Positions 1-7,756 of a stretch of DNA of 64,000 bases are shown in pieces. How positions within the stretch are numbered: position 1 is the first letter of the stretch; every line of letters starts with the position of its first letter. The notes under the pieces are model-generated. The model saw only the letters and a program-made list of their open reading frames with translations, had not been told where the DNA came from and did not search any database. The DNA is from Clostridiales bacterium (GTDB lineage Bacteria > Bacillota > Clostridia > Lachnospirales > Lachnospiraceae). Both the position numbers and the translations under genes were made by a program. The stretch covers positions 66,725-130,724 of the forward strand of contig JAHABX010000005.1 of the NCBI GenBank assembly GCA_018376135.1. The letters are read 5' to 3'.

Positions 1-1
1 A

Positions 2-712
2 TGGGGAAGATATGTGATCAGTATTCTGATTGCGGCATCCTTTCACAGAGTTGGCTATGCATGGCTGGTACTGCCGGTGGTGTACTATCTGCCGGTCCAG
101 ATCATGATGCTTTTGACAGGACTGTCTGTGGCAGGCGGTCTGCTTCTGCAGGTGGGACCTGTGGAACAGTTCCTGGTAAATCTGGTTCCGGCATATCATG
201 TCAAACAGTTTTTGCTGGAGGGGGAGGTCAGCCTGTTTGCTGTAGGCGAGAGACTGACGGCTTTTCTGGTTCTTCTGGGGCTGTATCTCTGGAAAAAGAA
301 AAAAGACGGTACCGTGGAAGAAAAGACGGAGCTTTTGCTGAAGGCATATATGTGCGGCGTGTGCTTTTATATGCTGCTCTGCGGCAGCTCCTACTATGCC
401 AGCCGGTATGGCGTGATCTTCAAGGTGCTGGAGTGTGTGCTGGTTGTCTTACTGGTGAGAGAAAGAGACAGAGCGGCAAAAACAGCAGCGGCATTCTTTT
501 TTGGAGTGGTTCTGTTAATGGGATTCAAAAATATGAATGCAATGATCTTAGAAGGCGGGTATGCCAGTTTCGGAATTAAGGTCTGGAATTACCCGTATAT
601 ATCTGTATTCCGGCAGGATGCGATAGATCAATTTTTCCCTTATGAAGAGAAGGTAAAAGAAATCTATGGTTATAATATTGAAGATCAGCAGTTATGGATG
701 ATTGAAAGGTAG
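2..712 (+). CDS. EpsG-like polytopic membrane protein, 3' part
   Basis: The reading frame is already open at the left edge, so only the last 236 residues are present; any start such as the GTG at 14 would be internal. The fragment is very hydrophobic, with about five membrane segments, a short charged loop (KKKKDGTVEEK) and a soluble tail. Strings such as SRYGVIFKVLECVLVVLLVRER and the placement beside a sugar transferase operon resemble EpsG/Wzy-type proteins, which join repeat units of exopolysaccharide on the outer face of the membrane; this is a family-level inference. It is followed after 12 bp by the next membrane protein in the same direction, so they are probably co-transcribed. It could also be another GT-C-like membrane protein. 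Confidence 0.55.
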   Translation, partial: WGRYVISILIAASFHRVGYAWLVLPVVYYLPVQIMMLLTGLSVAGGLLLQVGPVEQFLVNLVPAYHVKQFLLEGEVSLFAVGERLTAFLVLLGLYLWKKKKDGTVEEKTELLLKAYMCGVCFYMLLCGSSYYASRYGVIFKVLECVLVVLLVRERDRAAKTAAAFFFGVVLLMGFKNMNAMILEGGYASFGIKVWNYPYISVFRQDAIDQFFPYEEKVKEIYGYNIEDQQLWMIER

Positions 713-724
713 AGAGGACAGGAC

Positions 725-1756
725 ATGCGTCTGGAGATTCTATTGACCGCAGTGTGCTTTTTTGGCGGCACATGTTTGACCGGCTATGCACTGCGGCGGG
801 TTTTAAAAATGAATAAAGAGGGGGTTCTGTTTTCTGCTGCAGCAGGAACCATGCTCTGGTGGGCGGTCATGGAGCTGATTCTGGTTCCCATGACCATGAA
901 GCTGGCGTCCTTTCACAGCTTTGTATATGTATATACTGCGGTGATCGGGGGACTGGTGATCTGCGGGCTGTTCTGCCGGAAGGAGATTTGGGAGGACATC
1001 AAAGCCCTTTGCAGAGATGCAAGGCAGTACCTGACGCTGGGACATCTGGCATCTTTGGGGCTGATCTGTTATCAGCTGTATTTTATCCATCATCATATGT
1101 ATCTGGAGTGGGATGATACTTATTATGTGAATCTTGCCAATGAAGCGGTGTATTCGGACAGGATCTACTGGATCTACCCGGAGACAGGAGCCTTTGCGGA
1201 CTTTGACAAGCGGTATGTACTGTCTCTGTGGCCGATCTTCTATGCGTGGCTGTCCAGACTGACAGGCGTACTTCCGACGATTATGGCACACACCATTCTG
1301 CCATGGCTGATGATCCCTCTTGCTTATATGGTATATGTGCTCATCGGAAAACGGCTTTTCCCGGAGGACAGGCAGCTGCAGGGTATGTTTCTGGCGTTTG
1401 CCGTACTACTCCACCTGTTCATGAGCGGACAGCATACATCGGGGCTGACTTTTTTAAGTATTACTCCCTGGGTTGGAAAAGGTGTGCTGGCAGCGGTGCT
1501 GATCCCCATGCTCTTCTACTGGGTGCTGCGGACGGCTCAGGAGGAGCAGACTGGCAACTGGGTCATGCTTGGAATTACCTGCCTTGGGGGATGCCTGATC
1601 TCCTCCACGGGAATCATGCTGACGCCGGTTTTTGTAGGGATGGCAGTATTCCTGGTGAGTCTGAGGAAAAAGAGTATCCGGTATCTGATGCAGGGCATGG
1701 CCGCCTGTCTGCCCTGTATCGTGCTTGGTATCTACTATATCTATCTGATACGTTAA
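725..1756 (+). CDS. Polytopic membrane protein, GT-C-like (DUF6077-type), possibly the N-terminal part of a split gene
   Basis: This is a 343-residue protein with about nine hydrophobic segments. The first long extracytoplasmic loop (about residues 128-165) carries the acidic pair EWDD followed by TYYVNLANEAV; acidic pairs in this position are typical of GT-C glycosyltransferases using polyprenyl-phosphate sugars. It resembles DUF6077-type proteins of Lachnospiraceae, as far as can be judged from memory. The ORF ends at a single TAA (1754-1756), and the next ORF (1769) lies in exactly the same frame four codons later, so the two may be one protein of about 600 residues broken by a nonsense change. 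Base composition is GC-rich, like the operon further right. The sugar donor and acceptor are unknown. Confidence 0.6.
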   Translation: MRLEILLTAVCFFGGTCLTGYALRRVLKMNKEGVLFSAAAGTMLWWAVMELILVPMTMKLASFHSFVYVYTAVIGGLVICGLFCRKEIWEDIKALCRDARQYLTLGHLASLGLICYQLYFIHHHMYLEWDDTYYVNLANEAVYSDRIYWIYPETGAFADFDKRYVLSLWPIFYAWLSRLTGVLPTIMAHTILPWLMIPLAYMVYVLIGKRLFPEDRQLQGMFLAFAVLLHLFMSGQHTSGLTFLSITPWVGKGVLAAVLIPMLFYWVLRTAQEEQTGNWVMLGITCLGGCLISSTGIMLTPVFVGMAVFLVSLRKKSIRYLMQGMAACLPCIVLGIYYIYLIR

Positions 1757-1768
1757 AAAAGGAGCTAT

Positions 1769-2539
1769 ATGCAGGAATTTTTTGAGATTGCAAAGACAGA
1801 TTTTGCAGCGACCTTTGAGGGAGCGTGGATATTTCCGGTACTGTTGATCAGCATTGTCTGGATCCTTTGGCAGGAAAAGGACTGGATGCGTAAGCTTCTG
1901 CTGGGAGTTCTGCCGCTGGCATTTTTATTTTTATACTGGTGTCCGCTGACCGGCATTTTGTTTATGAAGCTGTTGGGAGAGAATGTGTACTGGCGGATCC
2001 TGTGGCTGCTTCTGCTCGCAGTGACGATTCCCTATGGGGGCTGTCTGCTGCTGAAAAAGTTAAAGGGAATCTGGAGGCAGGGGGCATTTCTTGTATTGAT
2101 GGCAGTGCTGGCACTGAGCGGGAAACAGGTGCTCTCCACAGAGTGGTTTGAAGTGTCCACAAATGTATATAAGCTTCCGCAGAATGTGGTGGAGGTCTGC
2201 GAGTTGCTGCCTGATAATATACATGCAATGGTGTCAAATCGTTTAATGCCGTATATGCGTCAGTATAATCCCACTATTACATTGGAGTATGGGCGTAATG
2301 CTTTGAACTATAATGGAATAACTGAGACGACATCGCATGAACAGCTCCTATATCTGGAGGCACAAAAGCCGGAGATCGATCTGAATAAACTAATATCTTT
2401 GGGGAGAGAAGTCCAAATTGAATTTTTTGTATTTTCTAATAACAGAACTTATATTGGAAAATGGGAAGATTACGGATTTTTTGAATATGGGAGAACCGAT
2501 GAATTTGTTATCTTCGCAGACGAAAGTTATAAAAGTTAG
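1769..2539 (+). CDS. Membrane protein, possible C-terminal half of the 725-1756 gene
   Basis: The 256-residue product has about five membrane segments in its first 125 residues. A soluble extracytoplasmic tail follows (YNPTITLEYGRNALNYNG..., ending FVIFADESYKS). Many membrane glycosyltransferases have such a tail after the last helix. The ATG has its own Shine-Dalgarno (GGAG at 1761-1764, four bases away), so translation as a separate polypeptide is possible, but the frame is continuous with the preceding ORF apart from one TAA. Composition changes sharply inside the gene: to about 2210 it is GC-rich, and after that it is AT-rich like the following gene, suggesting a recombination junction. 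No family is recognised with confidence. Confidence 0.55.
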   Translation: MQEFFEIAKTDFAATFEGAWIFPVLLISIVWILWQEKDWMRKLLLGVLPLAFLFLYWCPLTGILFMKLLGENVYWRILWLLLLAVTIPYGGCLLLKKLKGIWRQGAFLVLMAVLALSGKQVLSTEWFEVSTNVYKLPQNVVEVCELLPDNIHAMVSNRLMPYMRQYNPTITLEYGRNALNYNGITETTSHEQLLYLEAQKPEIDLNKLISLGREVQIEFFVFSNNRTYIGKWEDYGFFEYGRTDEFVIFADESYKS

Positions 2540-2577
2540 AAAGATGATTGTTGGGAGAATTTAAAGGGAGAGTTGAT

Positions 2578-4167
2578 ATGAGAGGAAAGTGGAAGCTGAA
2601 TACAGAAAACAAGATGATTTTGGCTGTCTTATTTTTAGTTATGGCTGTATCATTTTTTTGGTGCGTGAAGAAGTCGGATATGTTTATTGATGAAATATGT
2701 ACCTATGGACTTGCCAATTCGTACTATGCTCCTTTCATTAATGACATATCGGAAGATGCTGATTTAGTAGATAAGGTTTTAACTCAGGAGGATATAAAAG
2801 AGTATTTAACAGTTTCCGGAGAGGATGCATTTAAGTTTAATTCCGTATATTATAATCAAACACAGGATACACAACCTCCCCTGCATTACCTGTTACTGCA
2901 TTTTGGCTGTTCTATATTTCAGGAAAGTTATTCTAAATGGATAGGCTTATCAATTAATCTTATTCTGTATTTAATAACCAATATACTGCTTTATAAAATA
3001 AGTATCATGATTTTAGGAAGCAGAAAGCTGTCTGCACTGGCAGTACTGATATATGGGCTTAGTTATGGTGGATTATCGACGGTGCTTATGATCAGAATGT
3101 ATATGCTGCTTACTTTTCTGACGATGTGTTTTGCTTATGCAGCCTTGAAACTTTATCAGGGAGATAAAAATAAATGGTATTATCCGGCAATTACTCTGAT
3201 TTTGTTTTGCGGAATGTTTACACAGTATTTTTTTGTATGGTTTGCCTTTTTCTTCAGTGCAATATATTTTTTACGTGAATTAAAATCAGGACGATGGAAA
3301 GATGCAATGATATATGCATTGTTTGCATTTTTAGGAATAGGAATATTTTATGGTACATATCCGTGTGTGATTGATCAGTTATTTGCTGATAAATTAGTAT
3401 CGGGAAAAACAGCAGTAGAAAATGTTATGGATATTCCCGGGATGCTGCTAAGTATTTATTCGTTTTTTATGCAGATGGCAGCCAGTTATAAAGCAGCCTG
3501 TTTTTTGCTGGTGGCTGCAGTGGCAGCCGGAATGTTTAAGTTGCGTGAAAATATTAATTTGTATATTACAAAATTTGATATAAAGGATTCTTCATGTATT
3601 GCCTTGATAGCGGCGGTTATCTTTTCTGTCCTATTTACGGCAGTCGTTTCACCGGTTACGGCATTGAGATATATATATAATATTTTGCCGTTGGCAGCTT
3701 TGTTTTTTGTATACTTTATAAAGCTTGTGTCTGTAAATCAGAAAAAGTATTTTGGGATAGCTACTGCTATTTGTGGGATTTTATGTGTGGGAAGATCATT
3801 ATATACGGAACCTGAATATGTGGAAAATGTACCGAAAGAAAATTATGATATAGTAGAAGCATATTCAGATTTGCCGTGTGTGTATTTAAATGCAAATGAG
3901 AAGGCTTCTCTGACGCAGGATATGCTCCAGCTTATAGAATTCAAAGAGGTTTATATAACAAATAATTTTGTAAGTGAAAAAACGAAGAATTATTTGGAGA
4001 AGATGGATACAAGTGAAGGAATTATACTATATATTGATGTATCAGAGGAGTGGGGAAGCGGATTTGATTCGGAAAAAATCTGTAATGAGATAGCTGAAAA
4101 TACAGAATTTGAAACATGTGAGTTATTATGCAGCTTCTCGTTTTCTGAAACATATTTATTACGGTAA
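2578..4167 (+). CDS. GT39/ArnT-like polytopic glycosyltransferase
   Basis: The 529-residue protein has an N-terminal membrane helix, a long first outer loop and about ten further helices, then a soluble tail of about 110 residues. The loop begins SDMFIDEICTYGLANS; the DE pair just after helix 1 matches the catalytic acidic motif of GT-C enzymes of the PMT/ArnT class, which move a sugar from a polyprenyl phosphate to an acceptor outside the membrane. A TTG start at 2548 is possible, but the ATG at 2578 is preferred because AAAGGGAGAG lies just upstream of it. The gene is strongly AT-rich. It faces the GtrA/GtrB pair across a shared terminator, and a GtrB-made undecaprenyl-phosphate sugar would be a natural donor (inference). 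Confidence 0.65.
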   Translation: MRGKWKLNTENKMILAVLFLVMAVSFFWCVKKSDMFIDEICTYGLANSYYAPFINDISEDADLVDKVLTQEDIKEYLTVSGEDAFKFNSVYYNQTQDTQPPLHYLLLHFGCSIFQESYSKWIGLSINLILYLITNILLYKISIMILGSRKLSALAVLIYGLSYGGLSTVLMIRMYMLLTFLTMCFAYAALKLYQGDKNKWYYPAITLILFCGMFTQYFFVWFAFFFSAIYFLRELKSGRWKDAMIYALFAFLGIGIFYGTYPCVIDQLFADKLVSGKTAVENVMDIPGMLLSIYSFFMQMAASYKAACFLLVAAVAAGMFKLRENINLYITKFDIKDSSCIALIAAVIFSVLFTAVVSPVTALRYIYNILPLAALFFVYFIKLVSVNQKKYFGIATAICGILCVGRSLYTEPEYVENVPKENYDIVEAYSDLPCVYLNANEKASLTQDMLQLIEFKEVYITNNFVSEKTKNYLEKMDTSEGIILYIDVSEEWGSGFDSEKICNEIAENTEFETCELLCSFSFSETYLLR

Positions 4168-4170
4168 TGA

Positions 4171-4206
4171 AAAGTGCTTTAGAAGTTCAGTCCTCTAAAG
4201 CACTTT
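4171..4206. terminator. Bidirectional intrinsic terminator
   Basis: AAAGTGCTTTAGA (4171-4183) pairs perfectly with TCTAAAGCACTTT (4194-4206) around a 10-base loop. The stem begins with A-rich and ends with T-rich sequence, so it can stop transcripts of the converging genes on both strands. Confidence 0.85.
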
Positions 4207-4222
4207 CTATTGTGTAATTTAA

Positions 4223-4978
4223 TTATTTGCAATGTAAGCGAAGATCTAAAGCCACAAACAGACTGTCTTTCACTGTTCGTAAGATACGCATTTTGCTGGC
4301 GCCAACTTTATTATCATAATAAAGAGTAAATGGTACCTCAGCAAATTTACAGCCGGATTTATGTAATTTATAAAGTAGTTCCATCATACAGGAGAAAGAA
4401 TGCATTGTAACAAGATTTTCTTTGTATTTTCCATATGCTCGTCTCAGAATAGAGTATGTATAAAGGCGGTAGCCACAAGTATAATCTTTTACATCCGGGA
4501 CGCGAAGGATCATAGAATAATACAACTTGGCTCCGTCACTTAGCAATAAACGATTAGAGGGGACACCGTTGATGGTGGCTCCAGGCTGATATCTGGAGGC
4601 AATGACGCATTCTGCTCCTTCTTTTGATTTGGAGATCATGCTGTGAACGAACTGAGGCTTATGAGTGTTATCTCCATCCATAAAGCACATTAAATCATCA
4701 GATTCTGCGTTATGCAGAAAATCGCGAATAGCAGTAAAAAGTGCACCGCCGAGATTCTGGTTTGTTTTATGTGCAATTACACGGACAGTATCATATGTTT
4801 TTTCCATGGACTGGATAATTTGTAAGGTGTTATCTGTACTTTTGTCATCAATGGGGATAATTTCCAGATCAAATCCCTTATTCAGAAGTGTCTCTTTTTC
4901 ATTCAGCCAGCCTTCAATTAAAGCCTGAATATTGCCGGATTCATTATAACAGGGCAGATAAGCATATAATTTATTCAT
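4223..4978 (-). CDS. GtrB/DPM1-like polyprenyl-phosphate glycosyltransferase (GT2)
   Basis: This 251-residue GT2-fold enzyme starts with the nucleotide-sugar binding strand AYLPCYNESGNI. It has the DDKSTDNT loop (about residues 44-51) and the metal-binding FMDGDNTHKP (about 98-107). The segment DYTCGYRLY (about 165-173) is typical of dolichyl/undecaprenyl-phosphate sugar synthases. It lacks the C-terminal membrane helices of longer GtrB proteins, so it resembles the soluble DPM1 form. It would transfer a hexose from a nucleotide sugar to undecaprenyl phosphate on the cytoplasmic face. Its start overlaps the end of the upstream GtrA gene by 8 bp, the usual translationally coupled pair. AT-rich. 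Confidence 0.85.
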   Translation of the reverse strand: MNKLYAYLPCYNESGNIQALIEGWLNEKETLLNKGFDLEIIPIDDKSTDNTLQIIQSMEKTYDTVRVIAHKTNQNLGGALFTAIRDFLHNAESDDLMCFMDGDNTHKPQFVHSMISKSKEGAECVIASRYQPGATINGVPSNRLLLSDGAKLYYSMILRVPDVKDYTCGYRLYTYSILRRAYGKYKENLVTMHSFSCMMELLYKLHKSGCKFAEVPFTLYYDNKVGASKMRILRTVKDSLFVALDLRLHCK

Positions 4979-5411
4979 GTGAAGATCTCCTTTGGTTTAA
5001 CCATATGTACAAATATTTTCGAGAGAAATAAAGTGCAAAGAACGGAACAACAATGGAAACACCTTTACTAAAGAGAAAGGCAAGCCACTCAGCACAATAT
5101 ATAATTGAAAATTCGTAAGATGTAGTAATAAGGTAATTTGCCAGAAACAATCCCAGTATAAAGGTAGAAAAGTAAATCGCAAATCCACTGAATCCAAATT
5201 TGGTGTCAAAAATTGTTTTGGAAGAAAGAATATAACTTACAAAAAATCCAAGGATAACTCCTATAGTATTTGAAATAGTAAGATTAATATTCAAAATATG
5301 AAAGCTGATCCATACAACAGTGACATCTAAAATTGTTGATAGTATAGAAAAAAATAGATACTGCAGTATTTTTTCACATTTTCTATATAAAGTTAATATT
5401 AGTGACGTCAT
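4971..5411 (-). CDS. GtrA family membrane protein
   Basis: The 146-residue protein has four membrane helices (about residues 15-40, 43-65, 75-97 and 105-130) and the GtrA hallmark NTIGVILGFFVSYILSSKTIF, with a basic C-terminus (YFSRKYLYIWLNQRR). GtrA proteins are thought to help flip polyprenyl-phosphate-linked sugars across the membrane. It lies just upstream of, and overlaps, the GtrB-like gene. A strong ribosome binding site (GGAGGGT on the minus strand) precedes the ATG. The pair, together with the nearby GT-C-like proteins, looks like a three-component side-chain glycosylation system. The gene is AT-rich like its partner. Confidence 0.85.
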   Translation of the reverse strand: MTSLILTLYRKCEKILQYLFFSILSTILDVTVVWISFHILNINLTISNTIGVILGFFVSYILSSKTIFDTKFGFSGFAIYFSTFILGLFLANYLITTSYEFSIIYCAEWLAFLFSKGVSIVVPFFALYFSRKYLYIWLNQRRSSHE

Positions 5412-5538
5412 AGACCCTCCAATCTTAAATATATATTAACTTTATAAGTTTACATCAAAATAAAAATGAAAGCAACTGTTTTGGGGAAATATTGGAATAT
5501 TAGGCGATTTATGTTGAATGTTTAATTGTGAAAAGGTA

Positions 5539-5567
5539 ATGACAAAATATTGGAAATGAAGTAGAAT
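5539..5567 (+). promoter_or_regulatory. Candidate sigma-A promoter for the 5603 gene
   Basis: ATGACA (5539-5544), a 17-base spacer and TAGAAT (5562-5567). Transcription would begin near 5574, too close for a start at 5579 to have a ribosome binding site, which favours the ATG at 5603. Confidence 0.5.
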
Positions 5568-5602
5568 AAAAGAAATTTATGGAGAGGAATATTATTAGAA
5601 AA

Positions 5603-6823
5603 ATGAAAAAGATACAAGAATTGAACCCTTTTATAAAGACGTATGTAGTACTGATTGCAGTATTTTTTTTATCTATGGTATTGGTTTACTGTATTCCGAC
5701 ATCATGGATCCAGAATAATGTGGAAAAATCCATTGCGGTTATGGAGGGTGAGGGGGATTACCCCATGTATTTCTTTTACCGGCACAGTGGGATTGTAGAT
5801 ATCCATACAGATAAGCTGATGTATGAGAGTCTGATTCAGAACCGGGAGGAGTACAATCCCATTCAGGCGTCGGTCAGTATTAATCAGTATCCCAGATATT
5901 GGCATGGATATCAGGTATTGCTCAGACCGCTGTCAGTGGTCTTTCAGATACAGGAGGTGCGGTATCTGGGAATGCTCCTGTTCCATCTGCTCTTTTTCTG
6001 GAGTGCATGGCTGATTGCGAAGAAAACAAAGCCGATCAATGCTCTGCTGTATGTACTGACGGTGGCAAGTGGATATGTGATCTTTCTGGCAGTGTGTCTG
6101 CAGTTTATGACTACCTTTTTTGTCCTTTTTACATCTCTGATCGTGCTGCTGTCCAGGTATGACGAGAATGAACCTCCTACAAAAGAGAAAGTTGGGAAGC
6201 TGATGCTTTTCTTTTTTGTGGTCGGTATGGTGGAAAATTTCTTTGATTTTCTGACCTATCCGATTATTACGCTGGGTATTCCATTGATTCTTTTGCTGTG
6301 GCTGAGAGTAAGAGATGAACAGGCTGATTTTAAAAGTAATTTCTGGTTCATGTTCAAAGCTTCTGTTTCCTGGTTTTGGGGTTATGCACTGACCTGGATT
6401 ACCAAATGGGTGATTTCTGCAGGAATTTTGGGTATCCGTTATTTCTGGAGAACTATGAGCGTTGTACAGTATCGTCTGGAGGGAAGTGAGGGGGAACCGC
6501 TTGATCGGATCGGTACAATTCGGAAAAATCTGAAGTCCTGGATGAATGTACAGGATGATGGAATTATTACGTGGAGTAAAGTCGCGTTTCTGATTTTAAT
6601 TGTGGCATTGATTCTTATTATATGGAAGAAATTAAAAGATATAAAAACAGTTAGTGCCTATATTCCGATCCTTTTTGTGGCTGCTTATCCATATGTATGG
6701 TATCTTGTGATGTCAAATCATTCTCAGATTCATCATTGGTTTACGTATCGTGCGCAATTGGTAGCATTATTTGGAATATTAGTATTTATAGCAAGTATTT
6801 TAAAAGAGAAAGAGCAATTTTAA
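5603..6823 (+). CDS. Polytopic membrane protein, GT-C-like, family not recognised
   Basis: About 406 residues with roughly ten membrane helices. After the first helix there is an outer loop of about 90 residues (containing GEGDYPMYFFYRHSG and SINQYPRYWHGYQVLLRP). This layout is like other GT-C glycosyltransferases, but no single catalytic motif stands out. An ATG at 5579 is in frame eight codons earlier. I prefer 5603 because of the promoter position and the GGAGAGG at 5581-5587, although the spacing (15 bases) is long. A strong terminator follows directly. The gene appears to be a stand-alone unit diverging from gtrA, and its role in decorating a surface polymer is inferred from its neighbours only. 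Confidence 0.6.
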   Translation: MKKIQELNPFIKTYVVLIAVFFLSMVLVYCIPTSWIQNNVEKSIAVMEGEGDYPMYFFYRHSGIVDIHTDKLMYESLIQNREEYNPIQASVSINQYPRYWHGYQVLLRPLSVVFQIQEVRYLGMLLFHLLFFWSAWLIAKKTKPINALLYVLTVASGYVIFLAVCLQFMTTFFVLFTSLIVLLSRYDENEPPTKEKVGKLMLFFFVVGMVENFFDFLTYPIITLGIPLILLLWLRVRDEQADFKSNFWFMFKASVSWFWGYALTWITKWVISAGILGIRYFWRTMSVVQYRLEGSEGEPLDRIGTIRKNLKSWMNVQDDGIITWSKVAFLILIVALILIIWKKLKDIKTVSAYIPILFVAAYPYVWYLVMSNHSQIHHWFTYRAQLVALFGILVFIASILKEKEQF

Positions 6824-6824
6824 A

Positions 6825-6857
6825 AAAACCGTCTGCGCATCAGCGCAGGCGGTTTTT
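6825..6857. terminator. Bidirectional intrinsic terminator
   Basis: AAAAACCGTCTGCGC pairs with GCGCAGGCGGTTTTT around ATCA, with one G-T pair. The right arm is also the last codons of the opposite-strand GT2 gene, so coding and terminator overlap. Confidence 0.85.
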
Positions 6858-7628
6858 ACGTACCTTATCAATTATGCCCTGTCCGAAGGCAGTTTTTATG
6901 AATTGTTTGCAATAAAAGCTGATCTCACGGAGCAGCCAGGTCAGGGTGATTTTAAACACTCCAAGCTCCTTCTGCATCCGCTGCTTTTCTTTGTGTGCGG
7001 TCATTTTGTTTTTATCGGAATATCCGGCAATCTCATAGATGGAGATAGGAATGGGGCGGTAATCAAATATTTTTTTCTGTAAATACATAGAAAGAAAGAA
7101 ATGATGATCGGCACATATCTTATAGGAAATATCATAAGGATGCCGGAGCATCAGTTCTCTTCGGATAAATACAGACTGGTGGCAGAAGGACATTTCATAG
7201 GTCAGATGCTCCAACGGCAGTGCGGGATACAGCTTTTTGTTGCCCTGATAGATGCAGAGGGTATCTCCGTATACGATCTGGGCAGGAGACGGATGATTGA
7301 AAATCTGCCAGAGTACGCTGTCATCTGCCAGAAGATCACCGGCATTCAGGAAGAGAAGCCAGTTTCCTGTGGCGAGTCGAGTTCCTTTGTTCATGGCATC
7401 GTAGATTCCGTGGTCAGGCTCTGATACATAGCGGAATGAAATCCCGTTTTGTGAAAATTTGTCTTCATATTGTGCCAGAAGTTCTTTGGTCCCGTCCTTA
7501 GAGTCTCCGTCAATCACCAGATATTCAAAATGCTTCCAGGATTGCTGTAAGATATTATTCAGAGTCGTAAGAAGCTCGGATTTGGCTTCGTAACAGACGG
7601 TGATAATAGATAGTTCAGGTATTGTCAT
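6840..7628 (-). CDS. GT2 glycosyltransferase (WcaA/WcaE-like)
   Basis: The 262-residue GT-A fold enzyme begins PELSIITVCYEAKSEL, followed by DGDSKDGT (about residues 40-47), EPDHGIYDAMNKG (about 72-84) and LLFLNAGDLLADD (about 92-104), which supplies the metal-binding acidic residues. These strings are typical of GT2 enzymes that add a sugar to the lipid-linked repeat unit of capsule or exopolysaccharide. An upstream in-frame ATG (7640) exists, but the second ATG has GGAG at the right distance and gives the usual N-terminus. It has its own promoter, divergent from the 7757 gene. The C-terminal 50 residues are basic and amphipathic, probably membrane-associated. The sugar specificity cannot be read. 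Confidence 0.85.
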   Translation of the reverse strand: MTIPELSIITVCYEAKSELLTTLNNILQQSWKHFEYLVIDGDSKDGTKELLAQYEDKFSQNGISFRYVSEPDHGIYDAMNKGTRLATGNWLLFLNAGDLLADDSVLWQIFNHPSPAQIVYGDTLCIYQGNKKLYPALPLEHLTYEMSFCHQSVFIRRELMLRHPYDISYKICADHHFFLSMYLQKKIFDYRPIPISIYEIAGYSDKNKMTAHKEKQRMQKELGVFKITLTWLLREISFYCKQFIKTAFGQGIIDKVRKNRLR

Positions 7629-7660
7629 AGTAATCTCCATTGGTATATGATGATGTTACT

Positions 7661-7689
7661 ATTATATGCGAAAATAAAGCAGTGAACAA
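7661..7689 (-). promoter_or_regulatory. Promoter of the GT2 gene
   Basis: On the minus strand: TTGTTC (7689-7684), 17 bases, TATAAT (7666-7661). It sits 33 bp ahead of the start codon. Confidence 0.65.
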
Positions 7690-7697
7690 GAAGTATA

Positions 7698-7726
7698 ATG
7701 ACAAACCCGGAAAAATAAAGTAAAAT
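7698..7726 (+). promoter_or_regulatory. Promoter of the 7757 membrane protein gene
   Basis: ATGACA (7698-7703), 17 bases, TAAAAT (7721-7726), back-to-back with the minus-strand promoter only 8 bp away. Confidence 0.55.
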
Positions 7727-7756
7727 AAAGAAAGCTTTAAGAAGTGAGAGATAGAG

